A DNA stretch of 64,000 bases, taken from Thermohalobaculum sp039805905. Lineage in GTDB: Bacteria; Pseudomonadota; Alphaproteobacteria; Rhodobacterales; Rhodobacteraceae. The position numbers and the translations under genes are program-made. The notes under the pieces are model-generated. The model was not told the DNA's origin. It made no database searches and was given only the letters and a program-made list of their open reading frames with translations. The stretch spans positions 1 to 64,000 of the forward strand of contig JBDIVM010000004.1 in the NCBI GenBank assembly GCA_039805905.1, given 5' to 3'. Shown piece by piece: positions 15,328 to 24,345 of the stretch (its first letter is position 1; every line of letters starts with the position of its first letter).

Positions 15328-17010
15328 TCAATTGCCGAGGATCGCGGGCAGCCTGAGCCCGTGCTCCTGCGCGCAGTCGAGCGCGATCTCATACCCAGCA
15401 TCCGCGTGGCGCATCACGCCCGTCGCCGGGTCGTTCCACAGCACCCGCTCGATGCGCTTCGCGGCCTCCGGCGTGCCGTCGCAGACGATCACCATGCCGG
15501 AATGCTGGCTGAACCCCATTCCCACCCCGCCGCCGTGGTGGAGCGAAACCCAGGTGGCGCCCGAGGCCGTGTTCAGGAGCGCGTTCAGGAGCGGCCAGTC
15601 CGAGACCGCGTCCGAGCCGTCCTTCATCGCCTCGGTCTCGCGGTTGGGCGAGGCCACGGAGCCTGAATCGAGGTGGTCGCGGCCGATCACCACGGGGGCC
15701 TTCAGCTCGCCCCTCGCAACCATCTCGTTGAAGGCGAGGCCGGCGAGGTGGCGCTCGCCGAGGCCGATCCAGCAGATGCGCGCCGGCAGGCCCTGGAAGG
15801 CGATCCGCGCGCGCGCCATGTCGAGCCACTGGTGCAGGTGGGTGTTGTCCGGGAACAGCTCCTTCATCTTCGCGTCGGTCCGGTAGATGTCCTCCGGGTC
15901 GCCGCTCAGCGCGCACCAGCGGAAGGGGCCGACGCCCTTGCAGAACAGCGGCCGGATATAGGCCGGCACGAAGCCCGGGAAGGCGAAGGCGTTCTCCAGC
16001 CCCTCCTCGAGCGCCATCTGGCGGATGTTGTTGCCGTAATCGAGGGTGGGGACACCCATGTTCCAGAACTCGACCATGGCGGCGACGTGCGCCTTCATCG
16101 AGGCCCGCGCCGCCTTCTCGACCGCCTTGGGGTCGGATTCGCGCCTGTCGCGCCACTGGCCGAGCGTCCAGCCCCTTGGCAGGTAGCCGTTGACAGGGTC
16201 GTGCGCCGAGGTCTGGTCGGTAACGATGTCTGGCCGCACCCTGCGGCGCACGAGTTCGGGGAACACGTCGGCGGCATTCCCGACCAGGCCCACCGACTTC
16301 GCCTTGCCCGCGGCGGTCCATGCCCCGATCATCTCCAGCGCCTGGTCGAGGCTGTCGGCCCGCTCGTCGACATATCCGGTGCGCAGCCGGAAATCGATCC
16401 GGTCAGGATCGCACTCGACCGCGAGGCACGAGGCCCCGGCGAAGACGGCGGCAAGCGGCTGCGCCCCACCCATGCCGCCGAGCCCGGCGGTGAGGATCCA
16501 CTTGCCCTTCAGGCTGCCACCGTAATGCTGGCGGCCGGCCTCGGCGAAGGTCTCGTAGGTGCCCTGCACGATGCCCTGCGAGCCGATATAGATCCAGGAA
16601 CCGGCGGTCATCTGGCCGTACATCATCAGCCCGAGCCTATCGAGCTTGTTGAAGTGATCCCAGTCGGCCCAGTGCGGCACCAGGTTCGAGTTGGCAATCA
16701 GCACGCGCGGCGCGTCCGGGTGGGTGCGGAAGATGCCGACGGGCTTGCCCGACTGCACCAGCAGGGTCTCGTCGGCCTCGAGCGACTTCAGGCTGGCGAC
16801 GATGCGGTCGAAGTCGGCCCAGGTCCGCGCCGCGCGGCCGATGCCGCCATAGACCACCAGCTCGTGCGGCTTCTCGGCCACGTCAGGGTGCAGGTTGTTC
16901 ATCAGCATCCGCATCGGCGCCTCGGTCAGCCAGCTCTTGGCGGTGATCTCGGGGCCGGTCGCAGGATAGACGTCGCGGACGTTGTGGCGGGGGTTGGGGG
17001 AAACGGTCAT
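15328..17010 (-). CDS. hutU: Urocanate hydratase
   Basis: This 560-residue protein is full length for urocanase, which uses tightly bound NAD+ to convert urocanate to imidazolonepropionate in the cytoplasm. The Rossmann-like segment GLGGMGGAQPLAAVFAGASC and the later PVVIGRDHLDSGSVASPNRE, WPLLNALLNTASGATWVSLH and HHGGGVGMGFSQHSGM motifs are all typical. It is the fifth gene of a minus-strand operon hutI-hutH-CoA transferase-acyl-CoA dehydrogenase-hutU. It is separated from the dehydrogenase by 19 bp, so two non-hut genes interrupt the usual hutH-hutU adjacency. Confidence 0.97.
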   Translation of the reverse strand: MTVSPNPRHNVRDVYPATGPEITAKSWLTEAPMRMLMNNLHPDVAEKPHELVVYGGIGRAARTWADFDRIVASLKSLEADETLLVQSGKPVGIFRTHPDAPRVLIANSNLVPHWADWDHFNKLDRLGLMMYGQMTAGSWIYIGSQGIVQGTYETFAEAGRQHYGGSLKGKWILTAGLGGMGGAQPLAAVFAGASCLAVECDPDRIDFRLRTGYVDERADSLDQALEMIGAWTAAGKAKSVGLVGNAADVFPELVRRRVRPDIVTDQTSAHDPVNGYLPRGWTLGQWRDRRESDPKAVEKAARASMKAHVAAMVEFWNMGVPTLDYGNNIRQMALEEGLENAFAFPGFVPAYIRPLFCKGVGPFRWCALSGDPEDIYRTDAKMKELFPDNTHLHQWLDMARARIAFQGLPARICWIGLGERHLAGLAFNEMVARGELKAPVVIGRDHLDSGSVASPNRETEAMKDGSDAVSDWPLLNALLNTASGATWVSLHHGGGVGMGFSQHSGMVIVCDGTPEAAKRIERVLWNDPATGVMRHADAGYEIALDCAQEHGLRLPAILGN

Positions 17011-17029
17011 CGGTGTGGGTCCTTTCGGT

Positions 17030-18172
17030 CTATCTCAGCATCTGGCCGGCGATGATGTTGCGCTGGATCTCGGAAGAGCCCTCGTAGATCCGCATGATCC
17101 GTGCGTCGCGGGCCAGCCGCTCGAGCGGCAGATCGCGGGTGTAGCCGTAGCCGCCATGAAGCTGCAGAGCGGCATCGGTAACGCGGCCCGCCATTTCCGA
17201 GGCGTGCAGCTTGGCCATGGCGGCGGCATCGGTGAAGCGCTCGCCGAGGCGCCGCCGCCGGGCGGCCTCGAGCGTCAGGAGACGGGAGGCCTCGAGATCG
17301 AGGGCCATGTCGGCCAGCATCCAGCGCACGCCCTGACGCATCGCGAGCGGCTCGCCTCCGACGATGCGGCTTCGCGCCCATTCTGCCGCCCGCCGCAGCG
17401 CCTCGGCGGCGATGCCGAGGCACATTGCGGCCACCTCGACGCGGCCGTTGTCGAGGACCTTCATGGCAATGCGGAAGCCCTCGCCCTCGGCGCCGACCCG
17501 GTGGCCGGTGGGAACATGGCAGTCGAAGTCGAGTTCGAAGATATGCCCGCCCTTCAGCCCCATGGTCCGCTCAACCTTTCCCGGCGCGAAGCCGGGGGTG
17601 TCTTTCTCCACCACGAAGGCGCTGATGCCGTGGTGCCCGGCCTCAGGATCGGTGACGGCGAACACGACGACGAAATCGGCCACCCCGCCGTTCGAGATGA
17701 AGCATTTGCGCCCGCGCAGGCGGTAGCCGCTGCCCTCGGTGGCGGCGCGGGTGCGCATGTCGGCCGGGTCCGAGCCGGCATTGGGCTCGGTCAGCCCGAA
17801 CGCACCGAGTTGCGCGCCCGTGGCGGCCCCGGGCAGGATTGCGGCGCGAAGCGCGTCGGGGCCACCGATCAGCACGGCGTCGGTCGCGAGATAATGCGCG
17901 GTCAGCGCCGAGGCGGTGGAGCCGCAGGCGGCGGCGACGATGCCGACGGCGCCGACCAGCGCCTCCGGCGTGATTCCCGGCCCGCCCCATGCCTCGGGCA
18001 GATTTGCCCCCATCATGCCGATCTCGCCCAGCGCGGTGATCTGGCGCGAGACGAAGTCTCCGCTCTCGTCGGTTCGGGCCGCCAGCGGGGCGAGGCGTGC
18101 GGCGGCGAAGCGCTCGAGTTCGGCAAGGAAGGCGCGTTCCTCTTCGGAAACCATGTGGAAGGGATCAGTCAT
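17030..18172 (-). CDS. Acyl-CoA dehydrogenase inside the hut operon
   Basis: This 380-residue FAD enzyme has the normal length and motifs of the acyl-CoA dehydrogenase family: AFGLTEPNAGSDPADM (FAD/substrate site), CFISNGGVADFVVVFA, and the C-terminal RIYEGSSEIQRNIIAGQML that carries the usual catalytic Glu. Start 18172 overlaps the preceding CoA-transferase gene by 8 bp, indicating translational coupling; the longer frame from 18226 is less likely. It lies between hutH and hutU. I infer that it oxidises an acyl-CoA linked to histidine breakdown, such as imidazolepropionyl-CoA to urocanoyl-CoA. Ordinary fatty or branched-chain acyl-CoA substrates cannot be excluded. Confidence 0.9.
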   Translation of the reverse strand: MTDPFHMVSEEERAFLAELERFAAARLAPLAARTDESGDFVSRQITALGEIGMMGANLPEAWGGPGITPEALVGAVGIVAAACGSTASALTAHYLATDAVLIGGPDALRAAILPGAATGAQLGAFGLTEPNAGSDPADMRTRAATEGSGYRLRGRKCFISNGGVADFVVVFAVTDPEAGHHGISAFVVEKDTPGFAPGKVERTMGLKGGHIFELDFDCHVPTGHRVGAEGEGFRIAMKVLDNGRVEVAAMCLGIAAEALRRAAEWARSRIVGGEPLAMRQGVRWMLADMALDLEASRLLTLEAARRRRLGERFTDAAAMAKLHASEMAGRVTDAALQLHGGYGYTRDLPLERLARDARIMRIYEGSSEIQRNIIAGQMLR

Positions 18173-19385
18173 CCTGGCCTCCGCTGCCGAATGCTCCGGC
18201 TGCCCTGGCTGCGGCGATGTCCTCACGGGTCAGATTGCAAAGTTTGCCGAGAACTGCCTCGGAATCGGCGCCGAGCAATGGCGCGCCGGTCGCCGATGCC
18301 GGAACCGCGCCGTCGAAGCGCACCGGCTGGCCGATCACCGGGTGTCCGCCCAGCCGAGCGTGGGGCAGGCTGCGAACGAGGGCGCGGGACCGGGCATGTT
18401 CGGTCGCGCCGGCCTCGGCGATGTTGAGGATCGGGGCGGCGGGGATGCCCGCTCCGGAGAGCATGGACACTGCCTCCTCCGTGCTGCGCGCGCCGGTCCA
18501 GCCCTCGATCAGCGCCCTCAGGGCCGGCTCGTTTTCGGTGCGGGCGGAATCCGAGCCGAAGCGCGGATCGGCCTCGATCCCGGGGTGGCCGATCAAAGCC
18601 GCAAAGCGCGCAAACTGCCCCTCGGTCAGCACCGCGATCACCACATGGCCGTCGCGGGTGCGGAAGCCTCCGAAAGGAGTCGACAGCGGATGCCGGTTGC
18701 CGACCCGGCGGGGCACTGCACCGCCGTAGAGATGGAGCGCATGCGAGGTCGGCAGCAGCGCATAGAGCGTGTCGAACATGGCGACGTCGATCACCGCGCC
18801 TTCGCCGGTGCGCGTGCGGCGCAGGAGCGCGGCGAGGATCGCCCACGAGGCATAGAGGCCGGCGACGAGGTCACCGAAGGATTCGCCCGCCTTGAGCGGC
18901 GTGCCACCCTCCTCGCCGGTCGCTGCCATCAGCCCGGACAGGGCCTGCACCACGAGGTCATAGGCCGGCCGGTCCGACCAGGGGCTGTCCTGACCGAAGC
19001 CCGAGATGCGGGCATAGATCGTCTCGGGCCGCCGCGCGCGGATATCCTCGGGACCGAGCCCGAGCCGCTCGGCAACTCCGGGGCGGAAGTTCTCGACCAC
19101 CACGTCGCATTTCGCCGCAATGTCGAGGGCGATGGCCCGGCCAGCCTCACTCTTGAGGTCGAGCACCACGCTGCGCTTGCCGCGGTTCATCAGGAGGAAC
19201 AGCGCGCTCTCGCCCTCGCGGAACGGGCCAATCTGCCGGTAGCCGTCGCCTGCGGGCGGCTCGAGCTTGATCACCTCGGCGCCGAGATCGGCGAGCAGCG
19301 CGGTGGCGAAGGGGCCGGCCATCACGCGGGTCAGGTCGAGCACCCGGATCCCGGCGAGCGGCGCGGCCTCGGGTGCCTCTGTCAC
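18165..19385 (-). CDS. Class III CoA-transferase (CaiB/BaiF family) inside the hut operon
   Basis: This 406-residue protein matches the CaiB/BaiF family: N-terminal LAGIRVLDLTRVMAGPFATA, the GAEVIKLEPP segment, NRGKRSVVLDLKSEAG, and an AGESFGDLVAGLYAS region containing the expected catalytic Asp. Such enzymes move CoA between two carboxylic acids. It overlaps hutH by ATGA (19382-19385) and the downstream acyl-CoA dehydrogenase by 8 bp, so all are made together. The pairing of CoA-transferase with dehydrogenase mirrors CaiB with CaiA. In this operon, urocanate/urocanoyl-CoA and imidazolepropionate are plausible partners, but that is inference. Confidence 0.9.
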   Translation of the reverse strand: MTEAPEAAPLAGIRVLDLTRVMAGPFATALLADLGAEVIKLEPPAGDGYRQIGPFREGESALFLLMNRGKRSVVLDLKSEAGRAIALDIAAKCDVVVENFRPGVAERLGLGPEDIRARRPETIYARISGFGQDSPWSDRPAYDLVVQALSGLMAATGEEGGTPLKAGESFGDLVAGLYASWAILAALLRRTRTGEGAVIDVAMFDTLYALLPTSHALHLYGGAVPRRVGNRHPLSTPFGGFRTRDGHVVIAVLTEGQFARFAALIGHPGIEADPRFGSDSARTENEPALRALIEGWTGARSTEEAVSMLSGAGIPAAPILNIAEAGATEHARSRALVRSLPHARLGGHPVIGQPVRFDGAVPASATGAPLLGADSEAVLGKLCNLTREDIAAARAAGAFGSGGQDD

Positions 19386-20923
19386 GCCAGCCCCCCGAGC
19401 GCTGGCAGCAGGCCGGCGCCGGCGGCCTCGGCCAGGGCGCCGGAGCGCACCAGCCGGGCGGCGGCCTCGAGGTCGGGCGACATGAAGCGGTCGTGGGCCA
19501 GCGCCGGCACCTCGGCGCGCAGGCGGTCGATCACGCGGACGAGCGCCGTTCCGGTCCTGAGCGGTGCGCGGAAGCCGACGCCCTGCGCGGCGGTCAGGAG
19601 CTCGATGCCGAGGATGCGGCCGAGGTTGTCGTTCATCTCGATCAGGCGCCGCGCCGCGTGGCAGGCCATCGAGACATGGTCCTCCTGGTCGGCGGAGGTG
19701 GGGGTGCTATCCACCGAGCGCGGGTTGGCCTGCGCCTTGTTCTCGGACATCAGCGCGGCCGAGGTGACCTCGGCGATCATGAAACCCGAGTTGAGGCCGG
19801 GCGCGGGCGAGAGGAAGGCCGGCAGGTGGAAGTTAAGGTTGGGGTCCACCATCAGAGCCACCCGGCGCTGGGCGATGGCGCCGATCTCGGCGATTGCCAG
19901 GGCGATCTGGTCGGCGGCGAAGGCCACCGGCTCGGCGTGGAAATTGCCGCCCGAGACGATCGCGCCGTCGGGCAGCACCAGCGGGTTGTCGGTGACGGCG
20001 TTGGCTTCCGTCTCCAGCGTCGCCGCCGCCTGGCGAAGCAGGTCGAGGCAGGCGCCCGCGACCTGCGGCTGGCAGCGGATGCAGTAGGGATCCTGAACCC
20101 GCTCGTCGCCGTCGCGATGGGCCTCGCGGATCTCGGAGCCCTCCAGCAGGGCGCGGAGCGTGCGCGCCGCCTCGATCTGGCCGCGATGGCCGCGCAGCGC
20201 ATGGATCTCGGGCCGGAACGGCGTCGGCGAGCCCATGGCAGCATCGGTCGAGAGCGCCCCGGTGACCAGCGACGCGATGCCCGAGCGCCAGGCCTCGAAG
20301 AGGCCGGCGAGCGCCAGCGCGGTCGAGACCTGGGTGCCGTTGATCAGTGCCAGCCCCTCCTTGGCGCCGAGCGCGATCGTCGGGATGCCGGCGGCGGCCA
20401 TCGCCTCGGCGCCCGGCATGCGGCGGCCCCGGTACTCGGCCTCGCCCTCGCCAAGCATCACCGCCGTCATGTGCGCGAGCGGCGCGAGGTCGCCCGAGGC
20501 GCCGACCGAGCCCTGCGCCGGGATCACCGGCGTCACGCCGGTCGCCAGCAGTGCCTGCAGCGTCTCGATCACCACCCAGCGCACACCCGAGGCGCCGCGG
20601 CCGAGCGAGATGAGCTTGAGCGCGATCACCAGCCGCGCGATCCGGGCGGGAAGCGCCGGGCCGACCCCGGCGCAATGCGACAGGATCAGGTTGCGCTGCA
20701 ACTGCGCGGTGTCTGCCGCGGGGATGCGCACCTGCGCGAGCTTCCCGAAGCCGGTGTTGACGCCGTAGACCGGCTCGGTGCCCCGGGCCGCCGCCTCGAC
20801 ACGGGCGACGGCGGCCTCGACCCCGGCGCGGGCGGAAGCGTCGAGGACCAGCCCCTCGTCGTGCCAGTAGAGCCGGGCGAGGTCGGCGAGCGTCGCCTTG
20901 CCGGGCATCAGCGTCAGGGTCAT
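19382..20923 (-). CDS. hutH: Histidine ammonia-lyase
   Basis: This 513-residue enzyme removes ammonia from L-histidine to give urocanate, the first step of the pathway. GSVGASGDLAPLAH contains the Ala-Ser-Gly that cyclises to the MIO cofactor; YGVNTGFG near residue 55 and the QDPYCIRCQPQ-like VQDPYCIRCQPQVAGA segment are also characteristic. Start 20923 overlaps the hutI stop as ATGA (20920-20923), and its stop overlaps the CoA-transferase start in the same way, so translation is coupled along the operon. The open frame continues far upstream into antisense hutI but that part is not real. Confidence 0.97.
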   Translation of the reverse strand: MTLTLMPGKATLADLARLYWHDEGLVLDASARAGVEAAVARVEAAARGTEPVYGVNTGFGKLAQVRIPAADTAQLQRNLILSHCAGVGPALPARIARLVIALKLISLGRGASGVRWVVIETLQALLATGVTPVIPAQGSVGASGDLAPLAHMTAVMLGEGEAEYRGRRMPGAEAMAAAGIPTIALGAKEGLALINGTQVSTALALAGLFEAWRSGIASLVTGALSTDAAMGSPTPFRPEIHALRGHRGQIEAARTLRALLEGSEIREAHRDGDERVQDPYCIRCQPQVAGACLDLLRQAAATLETEANAVTDNPLVLPDGAIVSGGNFHAEPVAFAADQIALAIAEIGAIAQRRVALMVDPNLNFHLPAFLSPAPGLNSGFMIAEVTSAALMSENKAQANPRSVDSTPTSADQEDHVSMACHAARRLIEMNDNLGRILGIELLTAAQGVGFRAPLRTGTALVRVIDRLRAEVPALAHDRFMSPDLEAAARLVRSGALAEAAGAGLLPALGGLA

Positions 20924-22134
20924 GCGGCGCCTCCGAAGATGCGAAGATGGAGCGAGTTGAAGCCGACCCGGTAGGCGAGTTCGGCCGGGTGGGCGACATT
21001 CCAGATGGCGAGATCGGCACGCTTGCCGGGAGCGATGACGCCGCGGTCCTCGAACCCCAGCGCCTCCGCCCCGACCCTGGTCGCACCCGCCAGTGCCTCC
21101 TCGGGCGTCATGCGGAAGAGCGTGCAGGCCATGTTCATCGCGAGCAGCAGCGAGGTCATCGGCGACGAGCCGGGGTTGCAGTCGGTGGCGATGGCGATGG
21201 GCACGCCGGCGGCGCGCAGCAGGTCGACGGGCGGCCTGCGCGTCTCGCGCAGCGTGTAGAAGGCGCCGGGCAGCAGCACCGCCACCGTGCCCGCCGCGGC
21301 CATGGCGCGGGCGCCGTCCTCGTCGAGATATTCGAGGTGGTCCGCCGAGAGCGCCTCGTAGGAGGCCGCCAGCGCGGCGCCGCCGAGAGTCGAGAGCTGC
21401 TCGGCATGGATCTTTACCGGCAGACCGAGATCGGCGGCGCGGTCGAACACCCGCTTGATCTGCGCCGGCGAGAAGGCGATCCCCTCGCAGAAGCCGTCGA
21501 CAGCGTCGGCGAGTTCCTCGGCCGCCGCCTGCTCCAGCGCCGGGATGCAGACCTCGTCGATGTAGCCGTCCGGGTCGTTGCGGTACTCCGGCGGCACCGC
21601 ATGGGCGCCGAGAAAGCTTGTCGCCACCGCGACGTCGCGCTTGGCACCGAGTCGCCGGGCGGCGCGCAGCATGGCGAGCTCGGTCGCGATGTCGAGGCCG
21701 TAGCCCGACTTGATCTCGATCGTGGTCACACCCTCGGCGATCAGCGCGTCGAGGCGCGGCAAAGCGGTCTCGACCAGCGCATCCTCGTCGGATTCCCGGG
21801 TCGCCTGCACCGTCGCGACGATGCCGCCGCCGGCCCGCGCGATCTCCTCGTAGCTCGCGCCCTGGAGACGCATCTCGAACTCGCGGGCACGGTTGCCGCC
21901 ATGGACGATGTGGGTATGGCAGTCGATCAGGCCCGGCGTGACCAGCCTCCCGTCCTGCCTGTGGATCGGCAGGGCGCGCACGTCGCGGGGCGCGTCCTCG
22001 CGGGATCCCACCCAGGCGATCTCGTCTCCGGAAACGGCGATCAGGGCATCGGGGATCAGGCCATAGGGCCCGTCTTCCCCGGCCATGGTCGCGGCGGTCA
22101 GCTCGGTGAGCGCGTAGGCGGATTCGGCAATCAT
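20920..22134 (-). CDS. hutI: Imidazolonepropionase
   Basis: This 404-residue amidohydrolase opens imidazolonepropionate to N-formimino-L-glutamate. The metal-binding CHTHIVHGG motif lies near residue 70; EIKSGYG and the AVATSFLGAHAVPPE segment are typical of HutI, and a metal His is expected in KIHAEQLS. Start 22134 is chosen because a strong GGAGGGGAGG ribosome site precedes it; an upstream in-frame ATG at 22194 falls in the regulatory palindrome. It is the first gene of the leftward hut operon, divergent from hutF with a 90-bp shared promoter region. Confidence 0.96.
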   Translation of the reverse strand: MIAESAYALTELTAATMAGEDGPYGLIPDALIAVSGDEIAWVGSREDAPRDVRALPIHRQDGRLVTPGLIDCHTHIVHGGNRAREFEMRLQGASYEEIARAGGGIVATVQATRESDEDALVETALPRLDALIAEGVTTIEIKSGYGLDIATELAMLRAARRLGAKRDVAVATSFLGAHAVPPEYRNDPDGYIDEVCIPALEQAAAEELADAVDGFCEGIAFSPAQIKRVFDRAADLGLPVKIHAEQLSTLGGAALAASYEALSADHLEYLDEDGARAMAAAGTVAVLLPGAFYTLRETRRPPVDLLRAAGVPIAIATDCNPGSSPMTSLLLAMNMACTLFRMTPEEALAGATRVGAEALGFEDRGVIAPGKRADLAIWNVAHPAELAYRVGFNSLHLRIFGGAA

Positions 22135-22185
22135 GCGCCTCCCCTCCGATTCGGCATTGCGCGCCGTTTCGACATGGGTAATATG

Positions 22186-22195
22186 TATGTACATA
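22186..22195. promoter_or_regulatory. Palindromic operator in the hutI/hutF divergent promoter
   Basis: TATGTACATA is a perfect 10-bp palindrome in the only AT-rich patch (22179-22198) of the 90 bp between hutI and hutF. It is close in character to the TGTA-TACA type operators of HutC repressors, and hutC itself is encoded in the rightward operon. I infer autoregulated HutC control of both directions, relieved by urocanate. Confidence 0.6.
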
Positions 22196-22224
22196 ATACG
22201 TCAACCGGGAAAGTGGACACGGGG

Positions 22225-23592
22225 ATGACGACTCTCTTTGCCAGGCGGGCGCTGCTGCCCGGAGGCTGGGCGCGGGACGTGCGGGTGACAATCGGCGCCG
22301 ACGGCCGGATCGCTGCGGTGGCGGCCGGGGTGCAGCCCGAGGCGGGCGACGAGCGGCTGGGGTCGGGCATCCTGCTGCCAGCCCCGTCGAACCTGCACAG
22401 CCACGCCTTCCAGCGGGCGATGGCGGGGATGACCGAGGCGCGGGGCGCGGGCGGGAACGACAGCTTCTGGACCTGGCGGACGCTGATGTACCGCTTCCTC
22501 GAGGCCCTGAGTCCCGACGACATCGAGGCCATCGCCGCCCAGGTGCAGGTCGAGATGGCCGAGGCCGGCTATGCGGCGGTGGCCGAGTTCCACTACCTGC
22601 ACAACCGGCCGGGCGGCGGGCACTACGACAATCCGGCCGAGCTGAGCGCGCGGGTCGCAGCGGCTGCGGGCCAGACCGGGCTCGGGCTGACGCTGCTGCC
22701 GGTGCTCTACGTCTTCGGCGGCTGCGACCGGCGCGCGCTGTCGGGGGGGCAGCTGCGCTTCGCCAGCGACCTGACGCATTTCGGGCGCATCGTCGAGGGC
22801 GCCGCCGATGCCGCGAAGGCGCTGCCGGGGGATGCGCGGGTGGGTGTCGCGCCGCACAGCCTGCGCGCAGTGCCGCCCGATCTGGTGCGCGAGGCCGCGC
22901 TCCTGCGCCCGCAGGACCCGATCCACATCCATGCGGCCGAGCAGGTCGCCGAGGTGACCGAGGTCGAGGGCGCCTATGGCAAGCGCCCGGTGGCGCTGCT
23001 GCTGGACCTCGGCATCGACGCCCGCTGGTGCCTGATCCACGCCACGCAGATGGTGCCCCCCGAGACCGCGGCGCTGGCGATGTCGGGTGCCGTGGCGGGG
23101 CTCTGCCCGATCACCGAGGCGAACCTGGGCGACGGCATCTTCGATGGCACGCGGTTCCGCGAGGCCGGGGGTATGTTCGGGGTCGGATCGGATTCCAACG
23201 TGCGCATCTCGCTGGGCGAGGAGCTGCGGGTGCTCGAGTACTCCCAGCGGCTGGGGCTGCGGGCGCGCGCGGTGCTGGCGGGGCCGGGGTCGGCCGGGCG
23301 GACCCTGCTCGAGGGGGCCGCGGCCGGCGCTGCGCGGGCCTGCGGGCGCGAAACCGGTGTCGTCGCACCCGGCATGCTGGCCGACCTGATGACGCTGGAC
23401 GCCGGCAACCTCGCGCTTGCCGGTCTGGAGGGCGACATGGCGCTCGACGGCTGGATCTTCGCCGGCGACGACCGCGCGGTGCGCGATGTCTGGTCTGCCG
23501 GGCGGCGGCTGGTGACGGACGGGCTTCACTTCGCCCGCGACGCCGTCGAGGCGCGCTACCGCGCCGTCGTCGCCAAGCTGAGGGCGGCATGA
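22225..23592 (+). CDS. hutF: Formimidoylglutamate deiminase
   Basis: This 455-residue amidohydrolase converts N-formimino-L-glutamate to N-formyl-L-glutamate and ammonia. Visible motifs are NLHSHAFQRAMAGMTE (metal site), VAEFHYLHN, GVAPHSLRAV, HIHAAEQ and GVGSDSN. HutF implies the five-step route that ends with N-formylglutamate deformylase (HutG), but no hutG is present in this window. The start at 22225 lies behind an A/G-rich GGACACGGGG. It is coupled to hutC by an ATGA overlap (23589-23592). Confidence 0.95.
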   Translation: MTTLFARRALLPGGWARDVRVTIGADGRIAAVAAGVQPEAGDERLGSGILLPAPSNLHSHAFQRAMAGMTEARGAGGNDSFWTWRTLMYRFLEALSPDDIEAIAAQVQVEMAEAGYAAVAEFHYLHNRPGGGHYDNPAELSARVAAAAGQTGLGLTLLPVLYVFGGCDRRALSGGQLRFASDLTHFGRIVEGAADAAKALPGDARVGVAPHSLRAVPPDLVREAALLRPQDPIHIHAAEQVAEVTEVEGAYGKRPVALLLDLGIDARWCLIHATQMVPPETAALAMSGAVAGLCPITEANLGDGIFDGTRFREAGGMFGVGSDSNVRISLGEELRVLEYSQRLGLRARAVLAGPGSAGRTLLEGAAAGAARACGRETGVVAPGMLADLMTLDAGNLALAGLEGDMALDGWIFAGDDRAVRDVWSAGRRLVTDGLHFARDAVEARYRAVVAKLRAA

Positions 23593-24296
23593 GCCGGATC
23601 TCGTATCTGGATGTCAAGGCGGCGATCCTGGAGCGCATCCGGGGCGGTGTCCTGGCGCCCGGGGACACGGTGCCGGGTGAGGAACGGCTGGCGAATGAAT
23701 TCGGCTGCGCCCGGGTCACGGTGAACCGGGCGCTGCGCGAGCTGGCCGAGGCGGGCGTTGTGGAGCGGCGGCGCAAGTCGGGCACGCGGGTGCTCGACCC
23801 GGCGCCACGCGACGCCGAGATGGAGATCCCCTCGGTCCGGTCCGAGATCGAGGCGGCCGGAGCGGTCTACTGCTACGAGCTGCTGTCCCGCCGCATCGTG
23901 GTGCCGCCGCACGGGATCCGGGCGGCGCTGGGCCTCGGGGCAGGGGCGAAGGCGCTGCACCTGGTCTGCCGGCACCGGGCCGGAACCCGCGTGCACCAGA
24001 TCGAGGACCGATGGATCAATCTCGAGACCGTGCCGGCCGCCCGCGCCGCCGATTTTGCCGCCGTCGGGCCGAGCGAGTGGCTGATCCGGGAGATGCCGCT
24101 GAGCCAGGTCGAGCATGTGTTCTCGGCCGCCAATGCCACCGAGACGGAGGCGGCACTTCTGGGAATCGTCCCGCACGATGCCGTCTTCATCGCCGAGCGC
24201 CGCACCTGGATCGACGGCAGCACGATCACCCGGGCGCGCCTCGTCCACCCCGGCGCCACCCACCGGCTGGTTGCGCGCACGCATCCGCCCCTCTAA
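23589..24296 (+). CDS. hutC: Histidine utilisation repressor, GntR family
   Basis: This 235-residue GntR/HutC-subfamily protein has an N-terminal winged helix-turn-helix (about 5-72, including VPGEERLANEFGCARVTVNRALRELAEAG) and a C-terminal UTRA ligand domain (about 85-230, LHLVCRHRAGTRVHQIEDRWIN). In the family urocanate is the inducer that releases HutC from its operators. It is translationally coupled to hutF. The palindrome at 22186-22195 in front of hutF is its probable target, giving negative autoregulation. Confidence 0.92.
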   Translation: MSRISYLDVKAAILERIRGGVLAPGDTVPGEERLANEFGCARVTVNRALRELAEAGVVERRRKSGTRVLDPAPRDAEMEIPSVRSEIEAAGAVYCYELLSRRIVVPPHGIRAALGLGAGAKALHLVCRHRAGTRVHQIEDRWINLETVPAARAADFAAVGPSEWLIREMPLSQVEHVFSAANATETEAALLGIVPHDAVFIAERRTWIDGSTITRARLVHPGATHRLVARTHPPL

Positions 24297-24345
24297 GACC
24301 CCGGAAAGCACCGGCCGCGCGGCGGCCGCAGAGGGCGCGCCCCGC

